Shown piece by piece: positions 38,338 to 48,071 of a DNA stretch of 64,000 nucleotides. The notes under the pieces are model-generated. The model did not search any database. It saw nothing but the letters and a program-made list of their open reading frames with translations, and was not told the origin of the DNA. The DNA is taken from the NCBI GenBank assembly GCA_905479015.1, contig CAJQKV010000011.1, positions 31,798 to 95,797 of the forward strand. The letters are read 5' to 3'. This DNA comes from an uncultured Cyclobacteriaceae bacterium (GTDB taxonomy: Bacteria > Bacteroidota > Bacteroidia > Cytophagales > Cyclobacteriaceae). The position numbers and the translations under genes are program-made. Position 1 is the first letter of the stretch, and every line of letters begins with the position of its first letter.

Positions 38338-39744
38338 TTAGTTCAAATATTCTCTTGGATCAGTAATCTTCCCTGAAATAGCGCAAGCTGCGGCTACCAA
38401 AGGGCTTGCAAGTAAGGTACGTGCTCCGGGTCCTTGTCTACCCTCAAAGTTCCTATTGGAGGTGGAAACTGCATATTTTCCAGCAGGAATCTTATCATCA
38501 TTCATGGCCAAACAAGCTGAACATCCTGGTTGTCTCAACTCAAATCCAGCAGCTTCAATAATCTCTAACAAACCCTCCTCTTGGGCTTGGGCTTCTACCT
38601 GTTTAGAACCTGGTACAATCCAAGCAGTAATGTTATCTGCCTTCTTTTTGCCTTTAATAAAATGAGCAAACTCTCTTAAATCTTCAATCCTACCGTTGGT
38701 ACAACTCCCAACAAAAACGTAGTCAATTGATTTTCCTTGCAACTTATCGCCATCACTGAAGCCCATATATTGAAGAGATTTTTCATAAGTAACCCTTTCA
38801 CCCTCCGCTAAAGAAGCAGCCAAGGGAATGTGACCTGTTACTCCCGTTCCCATTCCTGGATTAGTTCCGAAAGTGATCATGGGCTCAATGTCTTGGGCAT
38901 AAAATAAGTATTCTTTGTCAAAAGAAGCATCTTCATCGGTCTTGAGCAAGGCCCATTTTGCCATGGCTTCCTCCCATTTTTGGTCTTTTGGAGAGAACTC
39001 TCTGTTCTTAAGGTATTCAAAAGTAGTCTGATCAGGAGCAATTAAGCCCCCTCGAGCACCACTCTCAATACTCATGTTACATAAGGTCATGCGTCCTTCC
39101 ATGGTCAATCCCTCAATAGCGCTTCCTGCATATTCTATAAAATGCCCAGTACCCCCGCTCGTTGATATTTGGGATATAATGTAGAGCGCAATGTCTTTAG
39201 CCGTTACCCCTTTGCTTAAAACTCCATCAATCTTGATTCGCATCTTCTTTGGCTTGGGCTGCATGATACATTGCGTACCTAAAACCATTTCGACTTCACT
39301 CGTACCAATACCAAAAGCAACACATCCAAAGGCTCCGTGTGTTGAAGTGTGGCTATCTCCACAAACAATAGTCATCCCAGGTTGGGTCAATCCCAGCTCG
39401 GGACCAATCACATGAACGATACCCTGCCATTTGTGATTTAATCCATACAAGGGAATATTATGATTTTTACAATTCTTCATCAACCTATCCACTTGATTTC
39501 TAGATAAAGCATCTTGAATGGTCAAATGTTGATCTTGAGTAGGAATATTATGATCTGGGGTGGCTGTAGTCTTTTGGGGATTAGCAACACTCAAACCTCT
39601 TTTTTCTAGACCTAGAAAAGCTACTGGACTGGTTACTTCATGTATATAATGCCTATCAATGTACAAAACACTAGGCCCATTTTTAATGGACTTAACGGTA
39701 TGGCCATCCCAAATTTTATCAAATAATGTCGTCGATTGACTCAT
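38338..39744 (-). CDS. leuC: 3-isopropylmalate dehydratase large subunit
   Basis: A 468-residue aconitase-family protein. Ligands for the [4Fe-4S] cluster are visible in [12 protein letters not shown] and [12 protein letters not shown]. The N-terminal [12 protein letters not shown] and the [12 protein letters not shown] motif are standard. It starts 10 bases after leuA. Confidence 0.97.
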   Translation of the reverse strand: MSQSTTLFDKIWDGHTVKSIKNGPSVLYIDRHYIHEVTSPVAFLGLEKRGLSVANPQKTTATPDHNIPTQDQHLTIQDALSRNQVDRLMKNCKNHNIPLYGLNHKWQGIVHVIGPELGLTQPGMTIVCGDSHTSTHGAFGCVAFGIGTSEVEMVLGTQCIMQPKPKKMRIKIDGVLSKGVTAKDIALYIISQISTSGGTGHFIEYAGSAIEGLTMEGRMTLCNMSIESGARGGLIAPDQTTFEYLKNREFSPKDQKWEEAMAKWALLKTDEDASFDKEYLFYAQDIEPMITFGTNPGMGTGVTGHIPLAASLAEGERVTYEKSLQYMGFSDGDKLQGKSIDYVFVGSCTNGRIEDLREFAHFIKGKKKADNITAWIVPGSKQVEAQAQEEGLLEIIEAAGFELRQPGCSACLAMNDDKIPAGKYAVSTSNRNFEGRQGPGARTLLASPLVAAACAISGKITDPREYLN

Positions 39745-39754
39745 GTTTTATTGT

Positions 39755-41287
39755 TTATAATTCTTTTTCTTTAATCTTCTTCAGCTCAATGGATCCCATT
39801 TTATTCACTGCATCCAAGTAAGCCTCTATGGAGGCGGTAATTAAGTCTTGATGTGCCGCAAAACCATGAAACATTTTTCCTGCTTGATTTTTTAGTTGGA
39901 CATGTACCTTACCTAAGGCTAAGGTCGTTCTGCTAAATGCCTGAATCAAAATCTCATCGATGAACTCATTCTTATTAATTACTGACCTTATCGCATTTAA
40001 TGCCGCATCAATTCCACCAACACCCGTCTCAGAAACTTCTATTTTTTCTCCTAAAACATCTAAATGAACTACGGCGTTCGGCACCAAACCTTTTCCCGAA
40101 GTAACCTTAAGGAAATCAAGCTTAACGTGCTCCTTATCCCTATGAACTTTACCCATCAGATTTTCAAGGTCTTCATCTGAAATCTCCTTTTGAGAATCCG
40201 CCAACTTTAAGAAATGTTCATATACTTCGTCAATTTTCTCCTCTTCAAGCACATATCCTAAAATACTGAGTCGATGTCTTAAAGCCGCCCTACCGCTTCT
40301 TGCAGATAATAATATGGATGATTCTTCTACCCCTACCTCCACCGGATCGATGATTTCATAATTCTCGCGGAGCTTAAGGACGCCATCTTGATGTATCCCC
40401 GATGAATGTGCAAAAGCATTTCTCCCTACTATTGCCTTATTGGGCTGAACGGGCATATTCATCAAATTAGAAACAAGTCTACTGGTTTGATAAATATTTT
40501 TTGTGTTGATATTGGTTTCGATATTGAGCGCTTTGTGACTTTTAAAAGTCATCACTACTTCTTCTAGACTGGTATTACCCGCACGTTCTCCAATACCATT
40601 CATAGTGACCTCAACCTGCCGCGCACCATTGATCACACCCATGATTGAATTGGCCGTAGCCATACCCAAATCATTATGACAATGTGTTGAAAGAATAGCC
40701 TTTTCAATGCCCTTCACATGCTCCATCAAATACTTGATTTTAGCACCATACATCTCTGGTAAGCAGTATCCTGTCGTATCTGGAATATTGATGACTGTAG
40801 CACCGGCAGCAATCACTGCTTCAACTACTCTTGCCAAATACTCATTATCGCTTCGCCCAGCATCTTCAGCATAAAACTCAACCTCTTCTACATATTTTTT
40901 GGCATATTTAACCGCGTTTACAGCACGCTCAAGTACTTTTTCTTCTGTGGACATTAACTTATGATGAATATGCAAAAAAGAAGTTCCTATACCGGTATGA
41001 ATACGCTTTCTTTTGGCATATTTCAACGCATCTGCAGCTACTTCAATATCCTTCTCAACGGCCCGTGTCAAGGCACAAATGATAGGCCTTGAAGTAGCCT
41101 TCGACAATTCACGAACCGAATTAAAATCACCAGGACTTGAAATAGGAAAACCCGCCTCAATAACATCCACGCCCAGCGCTTCAAGCGCCTTGGCCACTAC
41201 GATTTTTTCTTCCGTGTTCAGTTTACAACCTGGGACTTGTTCGCCATCTCGTAAGGTTGTATCAAAAATATAAAGTTGATCTGCCAC
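39755..41287 (-). CDS. leuA: 2-isopropylmalate synthase
   Basis: A 510-residue enzyme that commits 2-oxoisovalerate and acetyl-CoA to leucine. The TIM barrel has [35 protein letters not shown] and [15 protein letters not shown], and the C-terminal LeuA regulatory domain (about 385-500) is present, so leucine feedback is likely. The start is a GTG at 41287: no ATG precedes it in frame before the ilvC stop, and it gives the normal family N-terminus. The gap to ilvC is 24 bases, the longest in the operon. Confidence 0.95.
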   Translation of the reverse strand: MADQLYIFDTTLRDGEQVPGCKLNTEEKIVVAKALEALGVDVIEAGFPISSPGDFNSVRELSKATSRPIICALTRAVEKDIEVAADALKYAKRKRIHTGIGTSFLHIHHKLMSTEEKVLERAVNAVKYAKKYVEEVEFYAEDAGRSDNEYLARVVEAVIAAGATVINIPDTTGYCLPEMYGAKIKYLMEHVKGIEKAILSTHCHNDLGMATANSIMGVINGARQVEVTMNGIGERAGNTSLEEVVMTFKSHKALNIETNINTKNIYQTSRLVSNLMNMPVQPNKAIVGRNAFAHSSGIHQDGVLKLRENYEIIDPVEVGVEESSILLSARSGRAALRHRLSILGYVLEEEKIDEVYEHFLKLADSQKEISDEDLENLMGKVHRDKEHVKLDFLKVTSGKGLVPNAVVHLDVLGEKIEVSETGVGGIDAALNAIRSVINKNEFIDEILIQAFSRTTLALGKVHVQLKNQAGKMFHGFAAHQDLITASIEAYLDAVNKMGSIELKKIKEKEL

Positions 41288-41311
41288 GACAATCGTAGTT
41301 AAAAAGGTTAA

Positions 41312-42358
41312 TTATTTATTCTCAGGTCTTAATTTTCTCACAGTAGCCCCAGTGCGCCACATTTCGGATTCCCTTAACTCATTGAGCTCTTTTTCAAGAC
41401 CCTCTCTGTAAGTGGCCTTCTGGTTTGCCTCAATCGTAATTTTGGCTTCATTTCCAGTGGCCACACTTTCGTAAAGTTCTTCAAAAACTGGTGCAACCGC
41501 ATCCCTAAACTTTTTCCACCAATCTAAAGCCCCTCTTTGAGCGGTCGTTGAACAATTGGCATACATCCAATCCATGCCATTTTCAGCTACCAGCGGATAT
41601 AAAGATTGCGTCGCTTCCTCCACCGTTTCGTTAAAAGCTTCTGAGGGTGAATGCCCTTTTTTACGTAACAAATCATATTGTGCCGCAAATAATCCTTGTA
41701 TAGCTCCCATCAAACTTCCTCGCTCTCCGGTCAAATCACTATAAACTTCACTTTTAAAATTAGTTTCAAAAAGATAACCTGAACCCACGCCAATACCCAA
41801 CGATATCACCCGCTCGCGCGCACGCCCTGTTGCATCTTGATGCACTGCAAATGATGAATTAAGGCCTTTTCCTGCTACAAACAATCTTCTTAATGACGTA
41901 CCTGACCCCTTTGGGGCAACCAGGATAACATCTACGTCACTAGGCAAATCTATTCCTGTTTGATCGTTATAAGTAACACCAAATCCATGAGAAAAATAAA
42001 GGGCTTTTCCTGGGGTTAAATAAGGCTTAATAACGGGCCACTGGTCAATTTGACCTGCATCTGATAACAAATACTGAATGACCGTTCCTTTCTCACAAGC
42101 TTCCTCTATTTCAAATAATGAAACTCCGGGTTCGAATCCATCTGCAACCGCTTTATCCCATGATTTACCTCCTTTTCTTTGACCTACGATCACATTGAAT
42201 CCATTGTCTCTCAAGTTGAGTGCCTGACCCGGACCTTGGACGCCATATCCTACAATGGCTATCACTTCATCCTTCATTACTTCTCTTGCTTTTTCGAGGG
42301 GAAATTCCTCACGGGTGACTACTTCTTCTTCTACACCGCCAAAATTAATTTTTGCCAT
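41312..42358 (-). CDS. ilvC: Ketol-acid reductoisomerase
   Basis: A 348-residue enzyme, slightly longer than the usual class I length. The Rossmann motif is GYGVQGPGQALNLRDNG, the cofactor loop is GQRKGGKSWDKA with basic and serine residues that suggest NADPH, and the magnesium-binding helical part contains DLTGERGSLMGAIQGLF. It converts acetolactate or acetohydroxybutyrate to the dihydroxy acids of valine and isoleucine synthesis. It starts 21 bases after ilvN. Confidence 0.96.
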   Translation of the reverse strand: MAKINFGGVEEEVVTREEFPLEKAREVMKDEVIAIVGYGVQGPGQALNLRDNGFNVIVGQRKGGKSWDKAVADGFEPGVSLFEIEEACEKGTVIQYLLSDAGQIDQWPVIKPYLTPGKALYFSHGFGVTYNDQTGIDLPSDVDVILVAPKGSGTSLRRLFVAGKGLNSSFAVHQDATGRARERVISLGIGVGSGYLFETNFKSEVYSDLTGERGSLMGAIQGLFAAQYDLLRKKGHSPSEAFNETVEEATQSLYPLVAENGMDWMYANCSTTAQRGALDWWKKFRDAVAPVFEELYESVATGNEAKITIEANQKATYREGLEKELNELRESEMWRTGATVRKLRPENK

Positions 42359-42379
42359 TTGTCTAACTTTTATGAATAA

Positions 42380-42964
42380 TTAAAAATCTTTAATACTTAA
42401 TTTATTTGAATTTGAAGCCTCTAGTTCCTTGATGTAAGCTTCGGTTTTTCTTGTTGATTTTGATATGGCCACGCGACCCGATCGGATGAACTCTAAGAGT
42501 CCAAAAGGTTCCAATTTTTGATATAAATCATGCGTCTCTCTAGAGTTTCCCGTTTTCTCAATAATCATGTAGTCTGTTTCAACCACTAAAATCCGTGCGC
42601 CACTTTTACTCACTAGATCTTCTATTGAGTTCCCATCCACAATCGCATATTTGGGCACTTTATAGAGCGCAATTTCTTGATAGAAAATCTGATGTTCTTC
42701 ATATACAAACGCTCCGAGCACATCAATCAGCTTCCTTATTTGTTTGACAATGTTGTCAATCATATCCTTACTGGTCTCGGTCACTATCGTAAAGCGACTT
42801 ACGCCTTTAACTTCTGTATTGGATACGTTCAAACTATTGATATTGATCTTCCTTTTGGTGAAAATGATCGTCAGCTGATTGAGTAATCCAGATTTATCTT
42901 CAGTAAGTACAGATAAAGTAAATTCTCTGGGAGTTGAGGTAGGGTATTTAAGTTCCAAACTCAT
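42380..42964 (-). CDS. ilvN: Acetolactate synthase small (regulatory) subunit
   Basis: A 194-residue protein with an N-terminal ACT domain (FTLSVLTEDKSGLLNQLTII, NINSLNVSNTEVKGVSRF) and a C-terminal domain typical of IlvN/IlvH. It makes the synthase sensitive to valine in other bacteria. Its ATG at 42964 follows the ilvB stop by one base. Confidence 0.94.
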   Translation of the reverse strand: MSLELKYPTSTPREFTLSVLTEDKSGLLNQLTIIFTKRKININSLNVSNTEVKGVSRFTIVTETSKDMIDNIVKQIRKLIDVLGAFVYEEHQIFYQEIALYKVPKYAIVDGNSIEDLVSKSGARILVVETDYMIIEKTGNSRETHDLYQKLEPFGLLEFIRSGRVAISKSTRKTEAYIKELEASNSNKLSIKDF

Positions 42965-42965
42965 A

Positions 42966-44699
42966 TCAATCTAATCTGATTTCAGCTACAGAGGCTCCAG
43001 AAGGCACCATAGGAAATACATTTCCTTCTTGCTCGACCACTACCTCTAGCAGCGCGGGGCCTTCGCTATGTAACCAATCATGTATCGCTTGATCAAGATT
43101 TTCACGTTTTTCAACTTTCTGAGCTTTGATACCATAACCCCTAGTAATCATTTGAAAATCCGGGTTATCCAGCTCAGTAAAAGAATAACGCTTTTCAAAA
43201 AACAACTGTTGCCATTGACGAACCATTCCGAGAAAGTTATTATTTAAAATTAAAATTTTTACCGCTAAATCACTCTGCCTTATGGTTCCTAATTCTTGTA
43301 TGGTCATTTGAAAACCTCCATCTCCAATCACAGTTATAACCGTTCTTTCAGGCTGCCCTACTTTTGCGCCCATAGCGGCTGGCAATGCGAAACCCATAGT
43401 ACCCAAACCACCAGAAGTAATACAGCTCAATGATTTTCGAAATTTATAATATCTATTCGCTACCATTTGATGTTGTCCAACGTCAGTAACGACAATGGCG
43501 TCACCATTAGTGACCTCTGATATCCTATTGATCACTTCAGCCATTTTTATTTCACCTGAATCAGGATACAATTCAGCATCAATTACCTTATCATGTTCAA
43601 TTTTATCACATTGATGAAACTCGTCTATCCAATCCTTGTGCGTTGAAACATTCACCAACGGAAGCAGCCCCAGCAAAGCCTGTTTGGCATCGCTATTAAT
43701 AGCCACCGTTGTTTTTACATTTTTATCTATCTCAGAGGGATCAATTTCGATGTGAATTACTTTGGCTTGTTTGGCATATCGGTCCAAATCTCCGGTCACT
43801 CGATCATCAAATCTCATACCTATGGCTATTAATACATCACATTCATTGGTCTTTATGTTAGGACCATAATTCCCATGCATACCTAGGTAGCCAACATAAA
43901 GGGGATGGCTGGTCGGAATTCCTGAAAGTCCCATCAGCGTTGCCGCCATAGGGATTCCTGTTTTTTCTGCAAATCGTATCAATTCATTCTCTGCTCCAGA
44001 AAGCTGAACACCTTGTCCTACCAATATATAGGGCTTTTTAGCCTCATTTATCAAATTTGCAGCGGCCTCAAGATCCAACGGTAGCGCTTCCGGATAAGGA
44101 TGGTAACTTCGGATTTTTTCACATTTATCATAGGTGAAATCAAACTCAGCAAATTGAGCATCTTTGGTTATATCGATCAAAACGGGCCCTGGACGACCCG
44201 TATTCGCAATATAAAAAGCTCGGGCAATAGCATAAGGTATTTCCTCTGCTCGAGTTACTTGATAATTCCACTTGGTCACAGGCATAGAAATGCCCATCAC
44301 ATCTGTCTCTTGAAAAGCATCTGTTCCTAAGAGATGCGAAGGAACTTGTCCCGTAATACAGACCAAAGGTGTCGAATCAATTTGTGCATCTGCAATCCCG
44401 GTAATTAAATTGGTTGCCCCGGGACCAGAAGTAGCAAAACAGACCCCTGCTTTGCCGGTCACACGAGCCATACCCTGAGCGGCATGTACCGCACCCTGCT
44501 CATGACGGGTCAAAATATGGTTCAATTTATCTTGATAATGATAGAGCGCATCATAAATAGGCATAATGGCACCGCCAGGATAACCGAAAATAGTCGTAAC
44601 TCCTTCGGCTATTAAACACTGAAGTACCGCATCAGACCCTTTTATTCTGGTCGTCTTTTTGGTTATCTTTTTTTCTACTGCTAAAGTTGATGTATTCAT
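42966..44699 (-). CDS. ilvB: Acetolactate synthase large subunit
   Basis: A 577-residue ThDP and FAD enzyme from the ATG at 44699. Marks are FGYPGGAIMPIYDALY, the catalytic-glutamate region HEQGAVHAAQGMAR, and the ThDP motif GDGGFQMTIQELGTIRQ...NNNFLGMVRQWQ. It joins two pyruvates (valine, leucine) or pyruvate and 2-oxobutanoate (isoleucine). A TTG six codons upstream at 44717 would overlap ilvD by 17 bases and is less likely, because the ATG gives the same one-base gap seen at three other junctions of this operon. Confidence 0.95.
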   Translation of the reverse strand: MNTSTLAVEKKITKKTTRIKGSDAVLQCLIAEGVTTIFGYPGGAIMPIYDALYHYQDKLNHILTRHEQGAVHAAQGMARVTGKAGVCFATSGPGATNLITGIADAQIDSTPLVCITGQVPSHLLGTDAFQETDVMGISMPVTKWNYQVTRAEEIPYAIARAFYIANTGRPGPVLIDITKDAQFAEFDFTYDKCEKIRSYHPYPEALPLDLEAAANLINEAKKPYILVGQGVQLSGAENELIRFAEKTGIPMAATLMGLSGIPTSHPLYVGYLGMHGNYGPNIKTNECDVLIAIGMRFDDRVTGDLDRYAKQAKVIHIEIDPSEIDKNVKTTVAINSDAKQALLGLLPLVNVSTHKDWIDEFHQCDKIEHDKVIDAELYPDSGEIKMAEVINRISEVTNGDAIVVTDVGQHQMVANRYYKFRKSLSCITSGGLGTMGFALPAAMGAKVGQPERTVITVIGDGGFQMTIQELGTIRQSDLAVKILILNNNFLGMVRQWQQLFFEKRYSFTELDNPDFQMITRGYGIKAQKVEKRENLDQAIHDWLHSEGPALLEVVVEQEGNVFPMVPSGASVAEIRLD

Positions 44700-44700
44700 A

Positions 44701-46374
44701 TTATTGATCGGTAACACAACCTTCGGAGGCCGTGGCTACCGAATTGATATATTTTTTTAATACTCCTTTATTGGCTTTATAAGCGGGCTGAATCCAAATG
44801 GATTTCCTTTTTTCCATTTCTTCATCAGAAATTTTCAATTCCAATTGATTACTGATCGCATCTATCCTGATGATATCTCCATTTTTCACAAAAGCCAAAG
44901 GTCCTCCCTCTTGCGCTTCAGGGGTAATATGTCCCACGACAAATCCATGTGATCCTCCCGAGAATCTACCATCAGTAATCAAAGCCACCTCTTTACCCAG
45001 ACCGGCACCCATCACTGCTCCAGTGGGTTTTAACATTTCTGGCATGCCCGGCGCACCTTTGGGGCCCGAATATCTAATCACAATCACTTCTCCTTTTTGG
45101 ACTTCTTCAATGATGCCTCTTATAGCATCAAATTCGTCTTCATAGATCCTTGCAGGACCCTCAAATATCTCACCTTCTTTGCCTGTTATTTTAGCTACGG
45201 CACCTTCCGGAGCTAAGTTTCCATAGAGAATTTGTAAGTGCCCATTTGTTTTTATGGGATTATCAAAAGGGACAATTACTTTTTGTTGCTCACTCAAGGA
45301 CTTAACAGCCTCCAAATTTTCTCCAATACTTTTCCCAGTAACCGTCAAACAATCTCCCTGTAAGTAACCCTGATATAACATCTCTTTCAATACAGCAGGA
45401 ACCCCTCCTACACGATGTAAATCTTCCATCAAATACGCTCCTGAAGGCTTCAAATCTGCGATGAAAGGCGTATTGTCAGATATTCTTTGGAAATCGTCAA
45501 GGCCCAAAGGTACATCTACCGATTTGGCCATAGCGATCAAATGTAACACGGCATTGGTTGAGCCACCCAATACCATTACGGTAGCTATGGCATTCTCAAA
45601 AGCCTGCTTGGTCATTATTTGTTTAGGCAGAATATCCTGTATCATTAGGTTTTTGATGGCTGCTCCGACCTTCAAAGTTTCTGTCTTCTTGTCTTGGCTT
45701 TCGGCAGGATTAGATGACGAAAAAGGCAGGCTCATTCCCAATGCCTCTATGGCAGATGACATAGTATTGGCCGTATACATACCCCCACATGCACCTGGAC
45801 CTGGAATTGAGTTTTTTATGATGCCTTCATAATCCTCATCAGAAATGCTATTTGATAACTTGGCTCCGTAAGCCTCAAAGGCTGAAACAATATTAAGATC
45901 TTTTCCTTTCCATTTACCTGGTTTGATACTTCCACCATAAACCATCAATCCGGGTCGATTCAATCTCCCTAAAGCCATGATGGCGGCCGGCATATTCTTA
46001 TCGCATCCCACTACCGGTACGACGGCATCGTAATATTGCGCATTGACGACGGTTTCTATAGAATCTGCGATAATATCTCTTGAAACTAAAGAGTATTTCA
46101 TCCCTTCCGTTCCATTAGAAATACCGTCACTCACTCCGATGGTATGAAAAATCAACCCAATTAAATCTGCATCGAGTACTCCTTTTTTCACTTGATGTGC
46201 CAAAATATTCAAATGCATATTGCAAGGGTTCCCTTCAAAGCCGGTACTCACAATACCCACCTGCGCCTTAGCCATGTCTTCAGTCGATAGTCCAACCGCA
46301 TACAACATCGCTTGGGATGCCGGCTGGCTTGGATCTTGAGTAATCACTTTACTGTATTTGTTAAATGTCGGCAT
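44701..46374 (-). CDS. ilvD: Dihydroxy-acid dehydratase
   Basis: A 557-residue Fe-S dehydratase from the ATG at 46374. The cluster cysteines lie in [20 protein letters not shown] and [14 protein letters not shown]; the C-terminal [15 protein letters not shown] motif is present. It makes the 2-oxo acids of valine and isoleucine. An in-frame TTG at 46386 would overlap ilvE and is not preferred; the ATG leaves four bases after the ilvE stop. Confidence 0.96.
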   Translation of the reverse strand: MPTFNKYSKVITQDPSQPASQAMLYAVGLSTEDMAKAQVGIVSTGFEGNPCNMHLNILAHQVKKGVLDADLIGLIFHTIGVSDGISNGTEGMKYSLVSRDIIADSIETVVNAQYYDAVVPVVGCDKNMPAAIMALGRLNRPGLMVYGGSIKPGKWKGKDLNIVSAFEAYGAKLSNSISDEDYEGIIKNSIPGPGACGGMYTANTMSSAIEALGMSLPFSSSNPAESQDKKTETLKVGAAIKNLMIQDILPKQIMTKQAFENAIATVMVLGGSTNAVLHLIAMAKSVDVPLGLDDFQRISDNTPFIADLKPSGAYLMEDLHRVGGVPAVLKEMLYQGYLQGDCLTVTGKSIGENLEAVKSLSEQQKVIVPFDNPIKTNGHLQILYGNLAPEGAVAKITGKEGEIFEGPARIYEDEFDAIRGIIEEVQKGEVIVIRYSGPKGAPGMPEMLKPTGAVMGAGLGKEVALITDGRFSGGSHGFVVGHITPEAQEGGPLAFVKNGDIIRIDAISNQLELKISDEEMEKRKSIWIQPAYKANKGVLKKYINSVATASEGCVTDQ

Positions 46375-46378
46375 GGTT

Positions 46379-47269
46379 TTAGACAATAGTTAGGCCCTGG
46401 TATTCATTGAACATTACTTGCTGACGGTACATCATGTACAGGCTATGGGCATTAGAGTCCTCCCATTCGGCCTTAAAAATTTCACCATTGATACTTTTAA
46501 TGGGTGATACCTCTGTCGCGGTTCCTGTCAAAAACGCGTAATCTGCCTCATATATCTCCTCCACCGAAACCTCTTTTTCAGTTACTTTAATATTCCATTG
46601 CTTTGCCAATTCAATGATAGTTTGACGCGTAATACCGTCATAGGCAAATTCAGTAGTGGGCGTAAAAAGTGCGCCGTCCTTCTCATAAAAAAAGTTAGCC
46701 GCTGGACTCTCTGAAATATTCCCATTGATATCGAGCATCAAAGCTTCACTGTAGCCTAATTTTTTGGCCTGAGAAGAAGCCAAAATGGAATTGGTATAAT
46801 TGCCTATGATTTTGGCATTGATTTTATTGGCCAAACCTACGGTTTTGCTATGCTCTGAAATCATCAAATCCAAAGGTTCATTGCCTAAATATTTTTTCCA
46901 TCTCCATGCGGCCATGAAAACATGGACCTTACTATCGGTCGTCAAGTCCATATTGGTATCCATGAAAATTAAGGGCCTGACATAGGCATTCACGAGCTTA
47001 TTTTTTTTCAACAGCTTGTAGGCGACATTGACGAGTTCGTCAACACCAAAGGGAATTTCGAGGGTAAGATCTTTGCAGGCAGCAGCCAATCTTTCAAAAT
47101 GTGCCTTTGCCCTAAATATATTGCACCCCTCTGCATTTTTGTAAGACCTCATCCCATCAAAGGCTCCAAATCCATAATGCATAGTTTGGCTGAAGAGACT
47201 AAAATTTGCTTTTTTTGCCTCAATCCAATTACCATCTAAAAATACAATACTATCCTCTTGAAAATACAT
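46379..47269 (-). CDS. ilvE: Branched-chain amino acid aminotransferase
   Basis: A 296-residue fold-type IV PLP enzyme. It shows [14 protein letters not shown] at the N-terminus, the PLP-phosphate region and the motif [20 protein letters not shown], with later [11 protein letters not shown]. The PLP lysine is expected in the stretch [12 protein letters not shown]. It carries out the last step of valine, leucine and isoleucine synthesis. It is the first gene of the operon, and its ATG lies 15 bases after the attenuator hairpin. Confidence 0.95.
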   Translation of the reverse strand: MYFQEDSIVFLDGNWIEAKKANFSLFSQTMHYGFGAFDGMRSYKNAEGCNIFRAKAHFERLAAACKDLTLEIPFGVDELVNVAYKLLKKNKLVNAYVRPLIFMDTNMDLTTDSKVHVFMAAWRWKKYLGNEPLDLMISEHSKTVGLANKINAKIIGNYTNSILASSQAKKLGYSEALMLDINGNISESPAANFFYEKDGALFTPTTEFAYDGITRQTIIELAKQWNIKVTEKEVSVEEIYEADYAFLTGTATEVSPIKSINGEIFKAEWEDSNAHSLYMMYRQQVMFNEYQGLTIV

Positions 47270-47284
47270 TTTTTTTACATAAAG

Positions 47285-47315
47285 AAAGCCATTCTAATTT
47301 ATTTCGAATGGCTTT
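47285..47315 (-). terminator. Attenuator hairpin before ilvE
   Basis: AAAGCCATTC and its exact complement GAATGGCTTT flank an 11-base loop. On the minus strand the stem ends in TTT and is followed by CTTTATGT, a moderately U-rich tail, then the ilvE ATG. It lies between the leader peptide stop codon and ilvE, where an intrinsic attenuator would be. The plus strand also reads a T run after the hairpin, but no plus-strand gene ends here. Confidence 0.7.
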
Positions 47316-47345
47316 AATTTTTTTTAATTAATTGAACCAGTCGAC

Positions 47346-47405
47346 TCAGGTTTGAATAATCACTGGGAGAAAAATTTTTGTGAGAATCACAGAAGTTTGT
47401 ACCAT
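47346..47405 (-). CDS. Candidate branched-chain/threonine leader peptide
   Basis: A 19-codon frame from an ATG at 47405 to a TGA at 47348-47346 encodes MVQTSVILTKIFLPVIIQT. Four Ile, three Val, two Leu and three Thr make 12 of 19 residues, exactly the amino acids whose synthesis genes follow. It begins about 30 bases after a promoter-like pair of boxes and ends 31 bases before the 10-bp hairpin ahead of ilvE. By analogy with the ilv and thr leaders of enterobacteria, ribosome stalling here would steer RNA folding and decide readthrough. CCAGT inside the leader can pair with ACTGG just after it, and CTGGTT could also touch the hairpin arm AGCCA. The peptide and mechanism are inferred from sequence only. 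Confidence 0.7.
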   Translation of the reverse strand: MVQTSVILTKIFLPVIIQT

Positions 47406-47428
47406 TATTTTTTTTGTCTATTAAAAGC

Positions 47429-47460
47429 TAAAACTAATGCTTGTTAATCAAGAATTCCAA
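47429..47460 (-). promoter_or_regulatory. Candidate promoter of the ilv-leu-thr operon
   Basis: On the minus strand TTG (47460-47458), a 21-base spacer and TAGTTTTA (47436-47429) match the Bacteroidota pattern except for the last base. Transcription would start near 47423, some 18 bases before the leader peptide ATG. Confidence 0.4.
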
Positions 47461-48071
47461 GTAAGAAGTACAAAATTGTCTGAATTTGTATAAACATCCT
47501 AATTTTTAGTCTAAATTAGTATAGAAAAATAGAAAAAGAATAAAAAGTAGCTTTTTATTGTTAAAAAAGAATAAAAAAGAGGTCTCCAAAGTTTAATCAA
47601 GTCAAAACACTGCTTAAAGGAGACATAGACAATATTATTAAAAATAAAAACAACTTATCAGCCCTTTTTCAAAAAGCGAAGTGTTGTTAATTAAAAATTG
47701 ATTAGCTTCATTTTGATTATAATTTTACAATTATTGTCTCCGTATTATAAAATTGAATTCTATATAAAGCATATTCATTATGAGATTTATACATTAAATG
47801 CGTTTATGTTATCGTTGAACTAAGCGTATACTGTCTTAAAAACTCATACCTAAACGCATATTTTTATTGTCTTTAGGTCACATATATGAAATTATTAACG
47901 TAAAATTGTATGTAAGTAGTTTTCTCAGTGCTTTGAACTGGGGTCAATCTTGAATTGTGTAAGTAGTCTTAAGTAGCAATTGGGCGACGCGAGTCAAGAT
48001 AAATTCATTTATTACCGTAACATATTATAAAAGAAGAAAATAGATTTAATTAAAGAAGAAAAACAGAAAGT
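47461..48071. other. Long intergenic region with an inverted repeat
   Basis: 611 AT-rich bases between the operon promoter and the fasciclin-domain gene, without a recognisable gene. At 47582-47624 GTCTCC and TTTAA pair with TTAAA and GGAGAC around a 17-base loop, with four unpaired bases on one side. A short AAAAAG-TAG-CTTTTT hairpin lies at about 47543-47557, and ATGCGTTT/AAACGCAT form a wide inverted repeat near 47797-47862. These could belong to a structured 5' leader or a small RNA. No exact -7 box was found for the downstream gene. Confidence 0.4.

Noticed and set aside
44700..44717. TTG-started longer forms of ilvB (44717) and, likewise, ilvD (46386), leuD (38328), the K+ channel (51865) and ftsX (59058)
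   Set aside because: In each case an ATG a few codons later gives the family N-terminus and avoids overlaps or odd extensions.
47285..47330. The ilvE hairpin read as a plus-strand terminator
   Set aside because: The plus strand has a good T run after the stem, but no plus-strand gene or promoter precedes it; its place between leader peptide and ilvE fits the minus-strand reading better.
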